Under the pieces are notes generated by a model. That model did not search any database, was not told where the DNA came from, and saw nothing but the letters and a program-made list of their open reading frames with translations. A stretch of 64,000 nt of DNA, from positions 2,232,001 to 2,296,000 of the forward strand of contig CAWUCO010000207.1 in assembly GCA_963920705.1 (NCBI GenBank), written 5' to 3'. This DNA comes from Odiellus spinosus. Lineage: Eukaryota; Arthropoda; Arachnida; Opiliones; Phalangiidae. The position numbers and the translations under genes were made by a program. Below, one piece after another: positions 14,801-28,420 of this stretch (its first letter is position 1; each line of letters starts with the position of its first letter).

Positions 14801-17460
14801 CCAGAAGACATATTTTTCATTTTTAGCAAAAATCACTTAATTTTTTGTTTCTAGACGAGATAACCTAATTTTCATTTTAAGGCAAAATATCGTCATTTTT
14901 CGTTTTAAACAATAATAACCACATTTTTCATTTTTAGCTCAAATAACCTACTTTTTCGTTTTATGCCAAAGTAGCCGAATTTATTATTTTTAGCCCAGAA
15001 GACTTATTTTTCATTTTTAGCAAAAATCACTTAATTTTTGGTTTCTAGACGAGATAACCTAATTTTCATTTTAAGGCAAAATATCGTCATTTTTCGTTTT
15101 AAACAATAATAACCACATTTTTCATTTTTAGGTCAAATAACCTACTTTTTCGTTTTATGCCAAAGTAGCCGCATTTATTATTTTTAGCCCAGAAGACATA
15201 TTTTTCATTTTTAGTAAAAATCACTTAATTTTTGGTTTCTAGACGAGATAACCTAATTTTCATTTTAAGGCAAAATATCGTCATTTTTCGTTTTAAACAA
15301 TAATAACCACATTTTTCATTTTTAGCTCAAATAACCTACTTTTTCGTTTTAAGCCAAAGTAGCCGCATTTATTATTTTTAGCCCAGAAGACATATTTTTC
15401 ATTTTTAGCAAAAATCACTTAATTTTTGGTTTCTAGACGAGATAACCTAATTTTCATTTTAAGGCAAAATATCGTCATTTTTCGTTTTAAACAATACTAA
15501 CCACATTTTTCATTTTTAGCTCAAATAACCTGTTTTTTTTTAAGCCAAAGTAGCCTCATTTATTATTTCTAGCCCAGAAGATCTATTTTTCATTTTTAGC
15601 AAAAATCACTTAATTTTTTGATTCTAGACGAGAAAACCTAATTTTTATTTTAAGGCAAAATATCGTCATTTTTTGTTTTAAACAATAATAACCACATTTT
15701 TCATTTTTAGCTCAAATAACCTACTTTTTTGTTTTATGCAAAGTAGCAGCATTTATTATTTTTAGCCCAGAAGACATATTTTTCATTTTTAGCAAAAATC
15801 ACTTAATTTTTGGTTTCTAGACGAGATAACCCAATTTTCATTTTATAGCAAACTATCGTCATTTTTCATTTTAAATAATAATAACCACATTTTTCATTTT
15901 TAGCTCAAATAACCTGTTTTTTTTTAAGCCAAAGTAGCCTCATTTATTATTTCTAGCCCAGAAGATCTATTTTTCATTTTTAGCAAAAATCACTTAATTT
16001 TTTGATTCTAGACGAGAAAACCTAATTTTTATTTTAAGGCAAAGTATCGTCATTTTTTGTTTTAAACAATAATAACCACATTTTTCATTTTTAGCTCAAA
16101 TAACCTACTTTTTTGTTTTATGCCAAAGTAGCCGCATTTATTATTTTTAGCCCAGAAGACATATTTTTCATTTTTAGCAAAAATCACTTAATTTTTTGTT
16201 TCTAGACGAGATAACCTAATTTTCAATTTAAAGCAAAATATCATCATTTTTCGTTTTAAACAATAATAACAACATTTTTCAGTTTTAGCTCAAATAACCT
16301 ACTTTTTCGTTTTATGCCAAAGTAGCCGCATTTATTATTTTTAGCCCAGAAGACATATTTTTCATTTTTAGCAAAAATCACTTAATTTTTTGTTTCTAGA
16401 CGAGATAACCTAATTTTCATTTTAAGGCAAAATATCGTCATTTTTCGTTTTAAACAATAATAACCACATTTTTCATTTTTAGCTCAAATAACCTACTTTT
16501 TCGTTTTATGCCAAAGTAGCCGAATTTATTATTTTTAGCCCAGAAGACTTATTTTTCATTTTTAGCAAAAATCACTTAATTTTTGGTTTCTAGACGAGAT
16601 AACCTAATTTTCATTTTAAGGCAAAATATCGTCATTTTTCGTTTTAAACAAAAATAACCACATTTTTCATTTTTAGGTCAAATAACCTACTTTTTCGTTT
16701 TATGCCAAAGTAGCCGCATTTATTATTTTTAGCCCAGAAGACATATTTTTCATTTTTAGTAAAAATCACTTAATTTTTGGTTTCTAGACGAGATAACCTA
16801 ATTTTCATTTTAAGGCAAAATATCGTCATTTTTCGTTTTAAACAATAATAACCACATTTTTCATTTTTAGCTCAAATAACCTACTTTTTCGTTTTATGCC
16901 AAAGTAGCCGAATTTATTATTTTTAGCCCAGAAGACTTATTTTTCATTTTTAGCAAAAATCACTTAATTTTTTGGTTTCTAGACGAGATAACCTAATTTT
17001 CAATTTAAAGCAAAATATCATCATTTTTCGTTTTAAACAATAATAACAACATTTTTCAGTTTTAGCTCAAATAACCTACTTTTTCGTTTTATGCCAAAGT
17101 AGCCGCATTTATTATTTTTAGCCCAGAAGACATATTTTTCATTTTTAGCAAAAATCACTTAATTTTTTGTTTCTAGACGAGATAACCTAATTTTCATTTT
17201 AAGGCAAAATATCGTCATTTTTCGTTTTAAACAATAATAACCACATTTTTCATTTTTAGCTCAAATAACCTACTTTTTCGTTTTATGCCAAAGTAGCCGA
17301 ATTTATTATTTTTAGCCCAGAAGACTTATTTTTCATTTTTAGCAAAAATCACTTAATTTTTGGTTTCTAGACGAGATAACCTAATTTTCATTTTAAGGCA
17401 AAATATCGTCATTTTTCGTTTTAAACAATAATAACCACATTTTTCATTTTTAGGTCAAAT
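11821..17460 (+). repeat. Higher-order repeat of 8-11 monomers, three copies
   Basis: Copies start at the rare variant AATACTAACC at 11821, 13949 and 15493. Spacings are 2128 and 1544 bp, close to 11 and 8 monomers. Each copy then runs through the same order of private variants: CCTG-poly-T, GCAAAGTAGCAGC, TTTTATAGCAAACTATC, GCAAAGTATCG, AACAACATTTTTCAGTTTT, GCCGAATTTATT with GACTTATTT, TTAGGTCAAATAACC, and TTAGTAAAAATC in part of the copies. Copies 1 and 3 contain an extra internal repeat of the AACAACATTTTTCAG / GCCGAATTT monomers, which explains the different lengths. The near-identity of the copies indicates recent unequal exchange. Confidence 0.8.
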
Positions 17461-20400
17461 AACCTACTTTTTCGTTTTATGCCAAAGTAGCCGCATTTAT
17501 TATTTTTAGCCCAGAAGACATATTTTTCATTTCTAGCAAAAATCACTTAATTTTTGGTTTCTAGACGAGATAACCTAATTTTCATTTTAAAGCAAACTAT
17601 CGTCATTTTTCATTTTAAATAATAATAACCACATTTTTCATTTTTAGCTCAAATAACCTACTTTTTCGTTTTATGCCAAAGTAGCCGCATTTATTATTTT
17701 TAGCCCAGATGACATATTTTTCATTTCTAGCAAAAATCACTTATTTTTTGGTTTCTAGACGAGATAACCTAATTTTCATTTTAAGGCAAAATATCGTCAT
17801 TTTTCGCTTTAAACAATAATAACCACATTTTTCATTTTTAGCTCAAATAACCTACTTTTTCGTTTTATGCCAAAGTAGCCGCATTTATTATTTTTAGCCC
17901 AGAAGACATATTTTTCATTTTTAGCAAAAATCACTTAATTTTTGGTTTCTAGACGAGATAACCAAATTTTCATCTTAAGGAAAATATCGTCATTTTTCGT
18001 TTTAAACAATAATAACCACATTTTTCATTTTTAGCTCAAATAACCTACTTTTTTGTTTTAAGCCAAAGTAGCCTCATTAATTATTTTTAGCCCAGAAGAT
18101 CTATTTTTCATTTTTAGCAAAAATCACTTAATTTTTGGTTTTTAGACGAGAAAACCTAATTTTCAATTTAAGGCAAAATATCGTCATTTTATTTTTTAAA
18201 CAATAATAACCACAATATTAATTATTAGCTCAAATAACTTACTTTTTCGTTTTAAGCCAAAGTAGCCACATTTATTATTTTTAGCCCAGAAGACATATTT
18301 TTCATTTTTAGCAAAAATCACTTAATTTTTGGTTTCTAGACGAGATAACCTAATTTTCATTTTAAGGCAAAATATCGTCATTTTTCGTTTTAAACAATAA
18401 TAACCACATTTTTCATTTTTAGGTCAAATAACTTACTTTTTCGTTTTATGCCAAAGTAGCCGCATTTATTATTTTTAGCCCAGAAGACATATTTTTCATT
18501 TTTAGCAAAAATCACTTAATTTTTGGTTTCTAGACGAGATAACCTAATTTTCATTTTAAGGCAAACTATCGTCATTTTTCGTTTTAAACAATAATAACCA
18601 CATTTTTCATTTTTAGCTCAAATAACCTACTTTTTCGTTTTATGCCAAAGTAGCCACTTTTATTATTTTTAGCCCAGAAGGCATATTTTTCATTTTTAGC
18701 AAAAATCACTTTATTTTTGGTTTCTAGACGAGATAACCTAATTTTCATTTTAAGAAAAAACATCGTCATTTTTCGTTTTAAACAATAATAACCACATTTT
18801 TCATTTTTAGCTCAAATAACCTACTTTTTCGTTTTATGCATTTATTATTTCTAGCCCAGAAGACTTATTTTTCATTTTTTGCAAAAATCACTTAATTTTT
18901 TGGTTTCTAGACGAGATAACCTAATTTTCATTTTAAGGCAAAATATCGTCATTTTTCGTTTTAAACAATAATAACCACATTTTTCATTTTTAGCTCAAAT
19001 AACCTACTTTTTTGTTTTAAGCCAAAGTAGCCTCATTAATTATTTTTAGCCCAGAAGATCTATTTTTCATTTTTAGCAAAAATCACTTAATTTTTGGTTT
19101 TTAGACGAGATAACCTAATTTTCAATTTAAGGCAAAATATCGTCATTTTTCTTTTTAAACAATAATAACCACAATATTAATTATTAGCTCAAATAACTTA
19201 CTTTTTCGTTTTAAGCCAAAGTAGCCACATTTATTATTTTTAGCCCAGAAGACATATTTTTCATTTTTAGCAAAAAATCACTTAATTTTTGGTTTCTAGA
19301 CGAGATAACCTAATTTTCATTTTAAGGCAAAATATCGTCATTTTTCGTTTTAAACAATAATAACCACATTTTTCATTTTTAGCTCAAATAACCTACTTTT
19401 TCGTTTTAAGCCAAAGTAGCCTCATTTATAATTTTTAGCCCAGAAGATCTATTTTTCATTTTTAGCAAAAATCACTTAATTTTTTGTTTCTGGACGAGAT
19501 AACCTAATTTTAATTTTAAGGCAAAATATCGTCATTTTTCGTTTTAAACAATAATAACCACATTTTTCATTTTTAGCTCAAATAACCTACTTTTTCGTTT
19601 TAAGCCAAAGTAACCTCATTAATTATTTTTAGCCCAGAAGATCTATTTTTCATTTTTAGCAAAAATCACTTTTTTTTTGTTTCTAGACGAGATAACCTAA
19701 TTTTCATTTTAAGGCAAAATATCGTCATTTTTCGTTTTAAACAATAATAACCACATTTTTCATTTTTAGCTCAAATAACGTACTTTTTTGTTTTATGCCA
19801 AAGTAGCCGCATTTATTATTTTTAGCCCAGAAGACATATTTTTCATTTTTAGCAAAAATCACTTAATTTTTGGTTTCTAGACGAGATAACCTAATTTTCA
19901 TTTTAAGGCAAACTATCGTCATTTTTCGTTTTAAACAATAATAACCACATTTTTCATTTTTAGCTCAAATAACCTCATTTTCCGATTTAAGCCAAAATAG
20001 CCTCATTTATTATTTTTAGCCCAGAAGACATATTTTTCATTTTTAGCAAAAATCACTTAATTTTTGGTTTCTAGACGAGATAACCTAATTTTCATTTTAA
20101 GGCAAAATATCGTCATTTTTCGTTTTAAACAATAATAACCACATTTTTCATTTTTAGGTCAAATAACCTACTTTTTCGTTTTATGCCAAAGTAGCCGCAT
20201 TTATTATTTTTAGCCCAGAAGACATATTTTTCATTTTTAGCAAAAATCACTTAATTTTTGGTTTCTAGACGAGATAACCTAATTTTCATTTTAAGGCAAA
20301 CAATCGTCATTTTTCGTTTTAAACAATAATAACCACATTTTTCATTTTTAGATCAAATAACCTACTTTTTCTTTTTATGCCAAAGTAGCCACATTTATTA

Positions 20401-23400
20401 TTTTTAGCCCAGAAGACAAATTTTTCATTTTTAGCAAAAATCACTTAATTTTTGGTTTCTAGACGAGATAACCTAATTTTCATTTTAAAGCAAACTATCG
20501 TCATTTTTCATTTTAAATAATAATAACCACATTTTTCATTTTTAGCTCAAATAACCTACTTTTTCGTTTTATGCCAAAGTAGCCGCATTGATTATTTTTA
20601 GCCCAGATGACATATTTTTCATTTTTAGCAAAAATCACATAATTTTTGGTTTCTAGACGAGATAACCTAATTTTCATTTTAAGGCAAAATATCGTCATTT
20701 TTCGTTTTAAACAATAATAACCACATTTTTCATTTTTAGCTCAAATAACCTACTTTTTCGTTTTATGCCAAAGTAGCCACATTTATTATTTTTAGCCCAA
20801 AAGACATATTTTTCATTTTTAGCAAAAATCACTTTTTTTTGGTTTCTAGACGAGATGACCCAATTTTCATTTTAAAGCAAACTATCGTCATTTTTCATTT
20901 TAAATAATAATAACCACATTTTTCATTTTTAGCTCAAATAACCTGTTTTTTTTAAGCCAAAGTAGCCTCATTTATTATTTCTAGCCCAGAAGATCTATTT
21001 TTCATTTTTAGCAAAAATCACTTAATTTTTTGATTCTAGACGAGAAAACCTAATTTTTATTTTAAGGCAAAATATCGTCATTTTTTGTTTTAAACAATAA
21101 TAACCACATTTTTCATTTTTAGCTCAAATAACCTACTTTTTTGTTTTATGCCAAAGTAGCCGCATTTATTATTTTTAGCCCAGAAGACATATTTTTCATT
21201 TTTAGCAAAAATCACTTAATTTTTTGTTTCTAGACGAGATAACCTAATTTTCATTTTAAGGCAAAATATCGTCATTTTTCGTCTTAAACAATAATAATAA
21301 CATTTTTCATTTTTAGCTCAAATAACCTACTTTTTTGTTTTATGCAAAGTAGCAGCATTTATTATTTTTAGCCCAGAAGACATATTTTCCATTTTTAGCA
21401 AAAATCACTTAATTTTTGGTTTCTAGACGAGATAACCTAATTTTCAATTTAAGGCAAAATATCGTCATTTTTCGTTTTAAACAATAATAACCACATTTTT
21501 CATTTTTAGCTCAAATAACCTCATTTTCCGATTTAAGCCAAAATAGCCTCATTTATTATTTTAAGCCCAGAAGACATATTTTTCATTTTTAGCAAAAATC
21601 ACATAATTTTTGGTTTCTAGACGAGATAACCTAATTTTCATTTTAAGGCAAAATTTCGTCATTTTTCGTTTTAAACAATAATAACCACATTTTTCATTTT
21701 TAGCTCAAATAACCTACTTTTTCGTTTTATGCCAAAGTAGCCGCATTTATTATTTTTAGCCCAGAAGACATATTTTTCATTTTTAGCAAAAATCACTTAA
21801 TTTTTGGTTTCTAGACGAGATAACCTAATTTTCATTTTAGGGCAAAATATCGTCATTTTTCGTTTTAAACAATAATAACCACATTTTTCATTTTTAGCTC
21901 AAATAACCTACTTTTTCGTTTTATGCCAAAGTAGCCGCATTTATTATTTTTAGCCCAGAAAACATATTTTTCATTCTTAGCAAAAATCGCTTAATTTTTG
22001 GTTTCTCGACGAGATAACCTAATTTTCATTTTAAGGCAAAATATCGTCATTTTTCGTTTTAAACAATAATAACCACATTTTTCATTTTTAGCTCAAATAA
22101 CCTACTTTTTCGTTTTATGCCAAAGTAGCCGCATTTATTATTTTTAGCCCAGAAGACATATTTTTCATTTTTAGCAAAAATCACTTAATTTTTGGTTTCT
22201 AGACGAGATAACCTAATTTTCATTTTAGGGCAAAATATCGTCATTTTTCGTTTTAAACAATAATAACCACATTTTTCATTTTTAGCTCAAATAACCTACT
22301 TTTTCGTTTTATGCCAAAGTAGCCGCATTTATTATTTTTAGCCCAGAAAACATATTTTTCATTCTTAGCAAAAATCGCTTAATTTTTGGTTTCTCGACGA
22401 GATAACCTAATTTTCATTTTAAGGCAAACTATCGTCATTTTTCGTTTTAAACAATAATAACCACATTTTTCATTTTTAGCTCAAATAACCTCATTTTCCG
22501 ATTTAAGCCAAAATAGCCTCATTTATTATTTTTAGCCCAGAAGACATATTTTTCATTTTTAGCAAAAATCACTTAATTTTTGGTTTCTAGACGAGATAAC
22601 CTAATTTTCAATTTAAAGCAAAATATCATTTTTCGTTTTAAACAATAATAACCACATTTTTCATTTTTAGCTCAAATAACCTACTTTTTCGTTTTATGCC
22701 AAAGTAGCCGCATTTATTATTTTTAGCCCAGAAGACATATTTTTCATTTCTAGCAAAAATCACTTAATTTTTGGTTTCTAGACGAGATAACCTAATTTTC
22801 AATTTAAGGCGAAATATCGTCATTTTTCTTTTTAAACAATAATAACCACAATATTAATTATTAGCTCAAATAACTTACTTTTTCGTTTTAAGCCAAAGTA
22901 GCCACATTTATTATTTTTAGCCCAGAAGACATATTTTTCATTTTTAGCAAAAATCACTTAATTTTTGGTTTCTAGACGAGATAACCCAATTTTCATTTTA
23001 AAGCAAACTATCGTCATTTTTCATTTTAAATAATAATAACCACATTTTTCATTTTTAGCTCAAATAACCTACTTTTTTGTTTTATGCCAAAGTAGCCGCA
23101 TTTATTATTTTTAGCCCAGAAGACATATTTTTCATTTTTAGCAAAAATCACTTAATTTTTTGTTTCTAGACGAGATAACCTAATTTTCATTTTAAGGCAA
23201 AATATCGTCATTTTTCGTCTTAAACAATAATAATAACATTTTTCATTTTTAGCTCAAATAACCTACTTTTTTGTTTTATGCAAAGTAGCAGCATTTATTA
23301 TTTTTAGCCCAGAAGACATATTTTCCATTTTTAGCAAAAATCACTTAATTTTTGGTTTCTAGACGAGATAACCTAATTTTCATTTTAAGGCAAAATATCG

Positions 23401-26400
23401 TCATTTTTCGTTTTAAACAATAATAACCACATTTTTCATTTTTAGCTCAAATAACCTACTTTTTTGTTTCAAGCCAAAGTAGCCTCATTAATTATTTTTA
23501 GCCCAGAAGATCTATTTTTCATTTTTAGCAAAAATCACTTAATTTTTGGTTTTTAGACGAGATAACCTAATTTTCATTTTAAGGCAAACTATCGTCATTT
23601 TTCGTTTTAAACAATAATAACCACATTTTTCATTTTTAGCTCAAATAACCTACTTTTTCGTTTTATGCCAAAGTAGCCGCATTTATTATTTTTAGCCCAG
23701 AAGACATATTTTTCATTTCTAGCAAAAATCACTTAATTTTTGGTTTCTAGACGAGATAACTTAATTTTCAATTTAAAGCAAAATATCATCATTTTTCGTT
23801 TTAAACAATAATAACCACATTTTTCATTTTTAGCTCAAATAACCTGTTTTTTTTTAAGCCAAAGTAGCCTCATTTATTATTTCTAGCCCAGAAGATCTAT
23901 TTTTCATTTTTAGCAAAAATCACTTAATTTTTTGATTCTAGACGAGAAAACCTAATTTTTATTTTAAGGCAAAATATCGTCATTTTTTGTTTTAAACAAT
24001 AATAACTACATTTTTCATTTTTAGCTCAAATAACCTACTTTTTTGTTTTATGCAAAGTAGCAGCATTTATTATTTTTAGCCCAGAAGACATATTTTTCAT
24101 TTTTAGCAAAAATCACTTAATTTTTGGTTTCTAGACGAGATAACCCAATTTTCATTTTAAAGCAAACTATCGTCATTTTTCATTTTAAATAATAATAACC
24201 ACATTTTTCATTTTTAGCTCAAATAACCTGTTTTTTTTTAAGCCAAAGTAGCCTCATTTATTATTTCTAGCCCAGAAGATCTATTTTTCATTTTTAGCAA
24301 AAATCACTTAATTTTTTGATTCTAGACGAGAAAACCTAATTTTTATTTTAAGGCAAAATATCGTCATTTTTTGTTTTAAACAATAATAACCACATTTTTC
24401 ATTTTTAGCTCAAATAACCTACTTTTTTGTTTTATGCCAAAGTAGCCGCATTTATTATTTTTAGCCCAGAAGACATATTTTCCATTTTTATCAAAAATCA
24501 CTTAATTTTTGGTTTCTAGACGAGATAACCTAATTTTCAATTTAAGGCAAAATATCGTCATTTTTCGTTTTAAACAATAATAACCACATTTTTCATTTTT
24601 AGCTCAAATAACCTCATTTTCCGATTTAAGCCAAAATAGCCTCATTTATTATTTTAAGCCCAGAAGACATATTTTTCATTTTTAGCAAAAATCACATAAT
24701 TTTTGGTTTCTAGACGAGATAACCTAATTTTCATTTTAAGGCAAAATATCGTCATTTTTCGTTTTAAACAATAATAACCACATTTTTCATTTTTAGCTCA
24801 AATAACCTACTTTTTCGTTTTATGCCAAAGTAGCCACATTTATTATTTTTAGCCCAGAAGACATATTTTTCATTTTTAGCAAAAATCACTTAATTTTTTG
24901 TTTCTAGACGAGATGACCCAATTTTCATTTTAAAGCAAACTATCGTCATTTTTCATTTTAAATAATAATAACCACATTTTTCATTTTTAGCTCAAATAAC
25001 CTGTTTTTTTTTAAGCCAAAGTAGCCTCATTTATTATTTCTAGCCCAGAAGATCTATTTTTCATTTTTAGCAAAAATCACTTAATTTTTTGATTCTAGAC
25101 GAGAAAACCTAATTTTTATTTTAAGGCAAAATATCGTCATTTTTTGTTTTAAACAATAATAACCACATTTTTCATTTTTAGCTCAAATAACCTACTTTTT
25201 TGTTTTATGCCAAAGTAGCCGCATTTATTATTTTTAGCCCAGAAGACATATTTTTCATTTTTAGCAAAAATCACTTAATTTTTGGTTTCTAGACGAGATA
25301 ACCTAATTTTCATTTTAAGGCAAAATATCGTCATTTTTCGTTTTAAACAATAATAACCACATTTTTCATTTTTAGCTCAAATAACCTACTTTTTCGTTTT
25401 ATGCCAAAGTAGCCGCATTTATTATTTTTAGCCCAGAAGACATATTTTTCATTTTTAGCAAAAATCACTTAATTTTTGGTTTCTAGACGAGATAACCTAA
25501 TTTTCATTTTAGGGCAAAATATCGTCATTTTTCGTTTTAAACAATAATAACCACATTTTTCATTTTTAGCTCAAATAACCTACTTTTTCGTTTTATGCCA
25601 AAGTAGCCGCATTTATTATTTTTAGCCCAGAAAACATATTTTTCATTCTTAGCAAAAATCGCTTAATTTTTGGTTTCTCGACGAGATAACCTAATTTTCA
25701 TTTTAAGGCAAACTATCGTCATTTTTCGTTTTAAACAATAATAACCACATTTTTCATTTTTAGCTCAAATAACCTACTTTTTCGTTTTATGCCAAAGTAG
25801 CCGCATTTATTATTTTTAGCCCAGAAGACATATTTTTCATTTTTAGCAAAAATCACTTAATTTTTGGTTTCTAGACGAGATAACCTAATTTTCATTTTAG
25901 GGCAAAATATCGTCATTTTTCGTTTTAAACAATAATAACCACATTTTTCATTTTTAGCTCAAATAACCTACTTTTTTGTTTTATGCCAAAGTAGCCGCAT
26001 TTATTATTTTTAGCCCAGAAGACATATTTTTCATTTTTAGCAAAAATCACTTAATTTTTGGTTTCTAGACGAGATAACCTAATTTTCATTTTAAGGCAAA
26101 CTATCGTCATTTTTCGTTTTAAACAATAATAACCACATTTTTCATTTTTAGCTCAAATAACCTCATTTTCCGATTTAAGCCAAAATAGCCTCATTTATTA
26201 TTTTTAGCCCAGAAGACATATTTTTCATTTTTAGCAAAAATCACTTAATTTTTGGTTTCTAGACGAGATAACCTAATTTTCAATTTAAAGCAAAATATCA
26301 TTTTTCGTTTTAAACAATAATAACCACATTTTTCATTTTTAGCTCAAATAACCTACTTTTTCGTTTTATGCCAAAGTAGCCGCATTTATTATTTTTAGCC

Positions 26401-26795
26401 CAGAAGACATATTTTTCATTTCTAGCAAAAATCACTTAATTTTGGTTTCTAGACGAGATAACCTAATTTTCAATTTAAGGCGAAATATCGTCATTTTTCT
26501 TTTTAAACAATAATAACCACAATATTAATTATTAGCTCAAATAACTTACTTTTTCGTTTTAAGCCAAAGTAGCCACATTTATTATTTTTAGCCCAGAAGA
26601 CATATTTTTCATTTTTAGCAAAAATCACTTAATTTTTGGTTTCTAGACGAGATAACCCAATTTTCATTTTAAAGCAAACTATCGTCATTTTTCATTTTAA
26701 ATAATAATAACCACATTTTTCATTTTTAGCTCAAATAACCTACTTTTTTGTTTTATGCCAAAGTAGCCGCATTTATTATTTTTAGCCCAGAAGAC

Positions 26796-26945
26796 ATATT
26801 ATATCAAAAATGTCTTTGCGAACAAAGACCCAGAAGGACATGTTATGGCCTTGAATGTCTGAAGTGACAGATATTATATCAAAAATGTCTTTGCGAACAA
26901 AGACCCAGAAGGACATGTTATGGCCTTGAATGTCTGAAGTGACAG
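26796..26945 (+). repeat. 75-bp direct repeats of the left arm, two copies
   Basis: Two head-to-tail 75-bp units start at ATATTATATC (26796 and 26871); a third ATATT follows at 26946. Each unit holds a small hairpin: in the first copy GTCTTTG (26812-26818), loop CGAA, and CAAAGAC (26823-26829). Each ends in GAATGTCTGAAGTGACAG. The first five bases of the first unit are shared with the satellite flank. Confidence 0.9.
26798..26800. other. Left insertion junction; ATT shared with right side
   Basis: Satellite sequence runs without change up to GACATATT, ending at 26800, and then changes abruptly to the insertion. The same three bases ATT begin the satellite again at 30571-30573. This fits a 3-bp target duplication. 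An alternative is that ATATT (26796-26800) is microhomology with the element itself, because the right foldback arm has the corresponding AATAT at 28416-28420. Confidence 0.6.
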
Positions 26946-26950
26946 ATATT

Positions 26951-27054
26951 TAATTTTCTTTTAAAACATTAAATTTAAATACAATTAAATTTTCTTTTAA
27001 AACATGAAATTTAAATACAATTAGATTTTCTTTTAAAACGAAATTTAAATATAA
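26951..27054 (+). repeat. 36-bp direct repeats of the left arm, three copies
   Basis: Three A+T-rich units share ATTTTCTTTTAAAAC followed by AAATTTAAATA, with ATTTTC at 26953, 26989 and 27025 (exact 36-bp spacing). The last unit is slightly shortened. The mirror-image set lies in the right arm near 28160-28265. They form part of the foldback arm and have no visible coding role. Confidence 0.88.
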
Positions 27055-27202
27055 TCACAATCTGGCACGATTTAGAGTTTCAAATTTCAATACAACTGAT
27101 TTTATTCACTCGGAAATATTTAAGAAAAAACATTACATACTATTTTCTCCCATTGACGCTTAACATTAAATTTCGCTTAATTATTTTTCAGGGAAAACGT
27201 GT

Positions 27203-27574
27203 ATTGAACTGTTATTTTTCAGTATAACGCGAGTCCACTTTATGTTTTCTTAGTTTAACCCGAATTTCCACGACTCGCAATTGAACGGATCGTTAAAAAT
27301 ACTCGCCGGTTTATTGGAATGGGTATATGATAAAGGGAAATGTGTTTTTTAAAGCCCGTTTAAAGTCACCTTCTTTGCTAGCTTAGCAGACGACGCAAAC
27401 CATAACAATTTGTACTTTCAAAGCTATATTGCGCGCGCGAGGGAAGAGAATTTCAAAGCGACGAATTTTAGAGCGGATAAGCTTTTTAAATAAATTGTAA
27501 TACTTTCATTTTTCTTTTCATTAAAACCGTACAATTAAAATGATGATTTCCATAAGGGACCACTAATTAGTTAT
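27203..27574. other. Foldback loop, first part; no gene seen
   Basis: This is single-copy sequence within this window, somewhat richer in G+C than the satellite. It includes an alternating GCGCGCGCG stretch near 27431. I see no open reading frame of useful length, no tRNA-like fold and no clear promoter. Confidence 0.6.
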
Positions 27575-27897
27575 TAGGAGTTATAAAAAAACATTATCCA
27601 TGGATTAGGTTTGTTCGTTTGCAACCCAAATTAAAAATTAAAATATGGGGAATTTTTATTCCCTTTAAATTCCTTGCATAAGCATCCGTAAGCTAACATG
27701 AACGAATTGCCTCGACTAAAGTCGAGGAGTTGTAATAAAACATTATCCATGGATTAGGTTTGTTCGTTTGCAACCTAGATTAAAAATTAAAATATGGGCA
27801 ATTTTTTTACCTTTAAATTCCTTGATAAGCATTCATAAGCTAACATGAACGAATTGCCTCGACTAAAGTCGAGGAGTTATAATAAAGCATTATCCAT
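27575..27897 (+). repeat. ~148-bp tandem repeat in the foldback loop
   Basis: The segment starting near ACATTATCCATGGATTAGG occurs at 27591 and again 149 bp later. The start of a third copy (GCATTATCCATAG) follows 147 bp after that, at about 27887. The two full copies differ by small substitutions and indels in their A+T-rich middle. Both end in the palindrome CCTCGACTAAAGTCGAGG (27710-27727 and 27857-27874), which has 8-bp arms around AA. This sits in the loop of the foldback element. Confidence 0.85.
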
Positions 27898-28013
27898 AGA
27901 AAACATTATCCAATTAAGGTATGAGATCAGATCATAGAACTTTGAGTCTATGCCTAAAGCCGAAGCTAAATTAAGTACATTTTTCTATCGAACGAAAAGT
28001 TTCGTTTTGTTTG
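27898..28013. other. Foldback loop, last part; no gene seen
   Basis: This is a short unique stretch before the right arm. It contains the near-palindrome AACGAAAAGTTTCGTT (27991-28006). No coding or RNA feature is visible. Confidence 0.5.
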
Positions 28014-28420
28014 ACACGTAATCCCAGAAAAATAATCAAGCGAAATTTAATGTTAAGCGTCAATGGGAGAAAATCGTATGTAATGTTTTTTCTTAAATAT
28101 TTCCGAGTGAATAAAATCAGTTGTATTGAAATTTGAAACTCTAAATCGTGCCAGATTGTGATTATATTTAAATTTCGTTTTAAAAGAAAATCTAATTGTA
28201 TTTAAATTTCATGTTTTAAAAGAAAATTTAATTGTATTTAAATTTAATGTTTTAAAAGAAAATTAAATATCTGTCACTTCAGACATTCAAGGCCATAACA
28301 TGTCCTTCTGGGTCTTTGTTCGCAAAGACATTTTTGATATAATATCTGTCACTTCAGACATTCAAGGCCATAACATGTCCTTCTGGGTCTTTGTTCGCAA
28401 AGACATTTTTGATATAATAT
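28014..28420 (-). repeat. Right arm of foldback element
   Basis: This is the reverse complement of 26796-27202 and has the same length. It contains the mirror set of 36-bp repeats and then two 75-bp units, with AAATAT/AATAT marks at 28265-28270, 28341-28345 and 28416-28420. The 75-bp spacing is the same as on the left. The near-perfect match to the left arm means a single strand could fold into a stem of about 400 bp. It also means the arms are either young or kept alike by gene conversion. Confidence 0.9.

Larger units (their letters stand above)
1..26800 (+). repeat. 194-bp satellite array, left block, forward orientation
   Basis: This is a continuous head-to-tail array of a 194-bp monomer, about 138 copies. 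The landmark GGCAAAATATCG recurs every 194 bp, apart from 1-10 bp indels mostly in T runs. Monomers differ by a few substitutions and form recurring classes. One has CCGATTTAAGCC (e.g. 853, 1813, 5881). One has CGTCTTAAAC with GCAAAGTAGCAGC (e.g. 5630, 6211, 7749). One has CCTG followed by 8-10 T (e.g. 5291, 8378). One has CCCAGAAAACAT with TTTCTCGACGAG (e.g. 2242, 10355). One has ACAATATTAATTATTAG (e.g. 2944, 4109). No gene, RNA gene or unrelated insertion is visible. Every reading frame is interrupted at least once per monomer or close to it. The block ends at the insertion junction inside a monomer. Confidence 0.98.

Noticed and set aside
1..26800. CRISPR array
   Set aside because: Repeats are head-to-tail with no unique spacers of constant length, and there are no cas genes.
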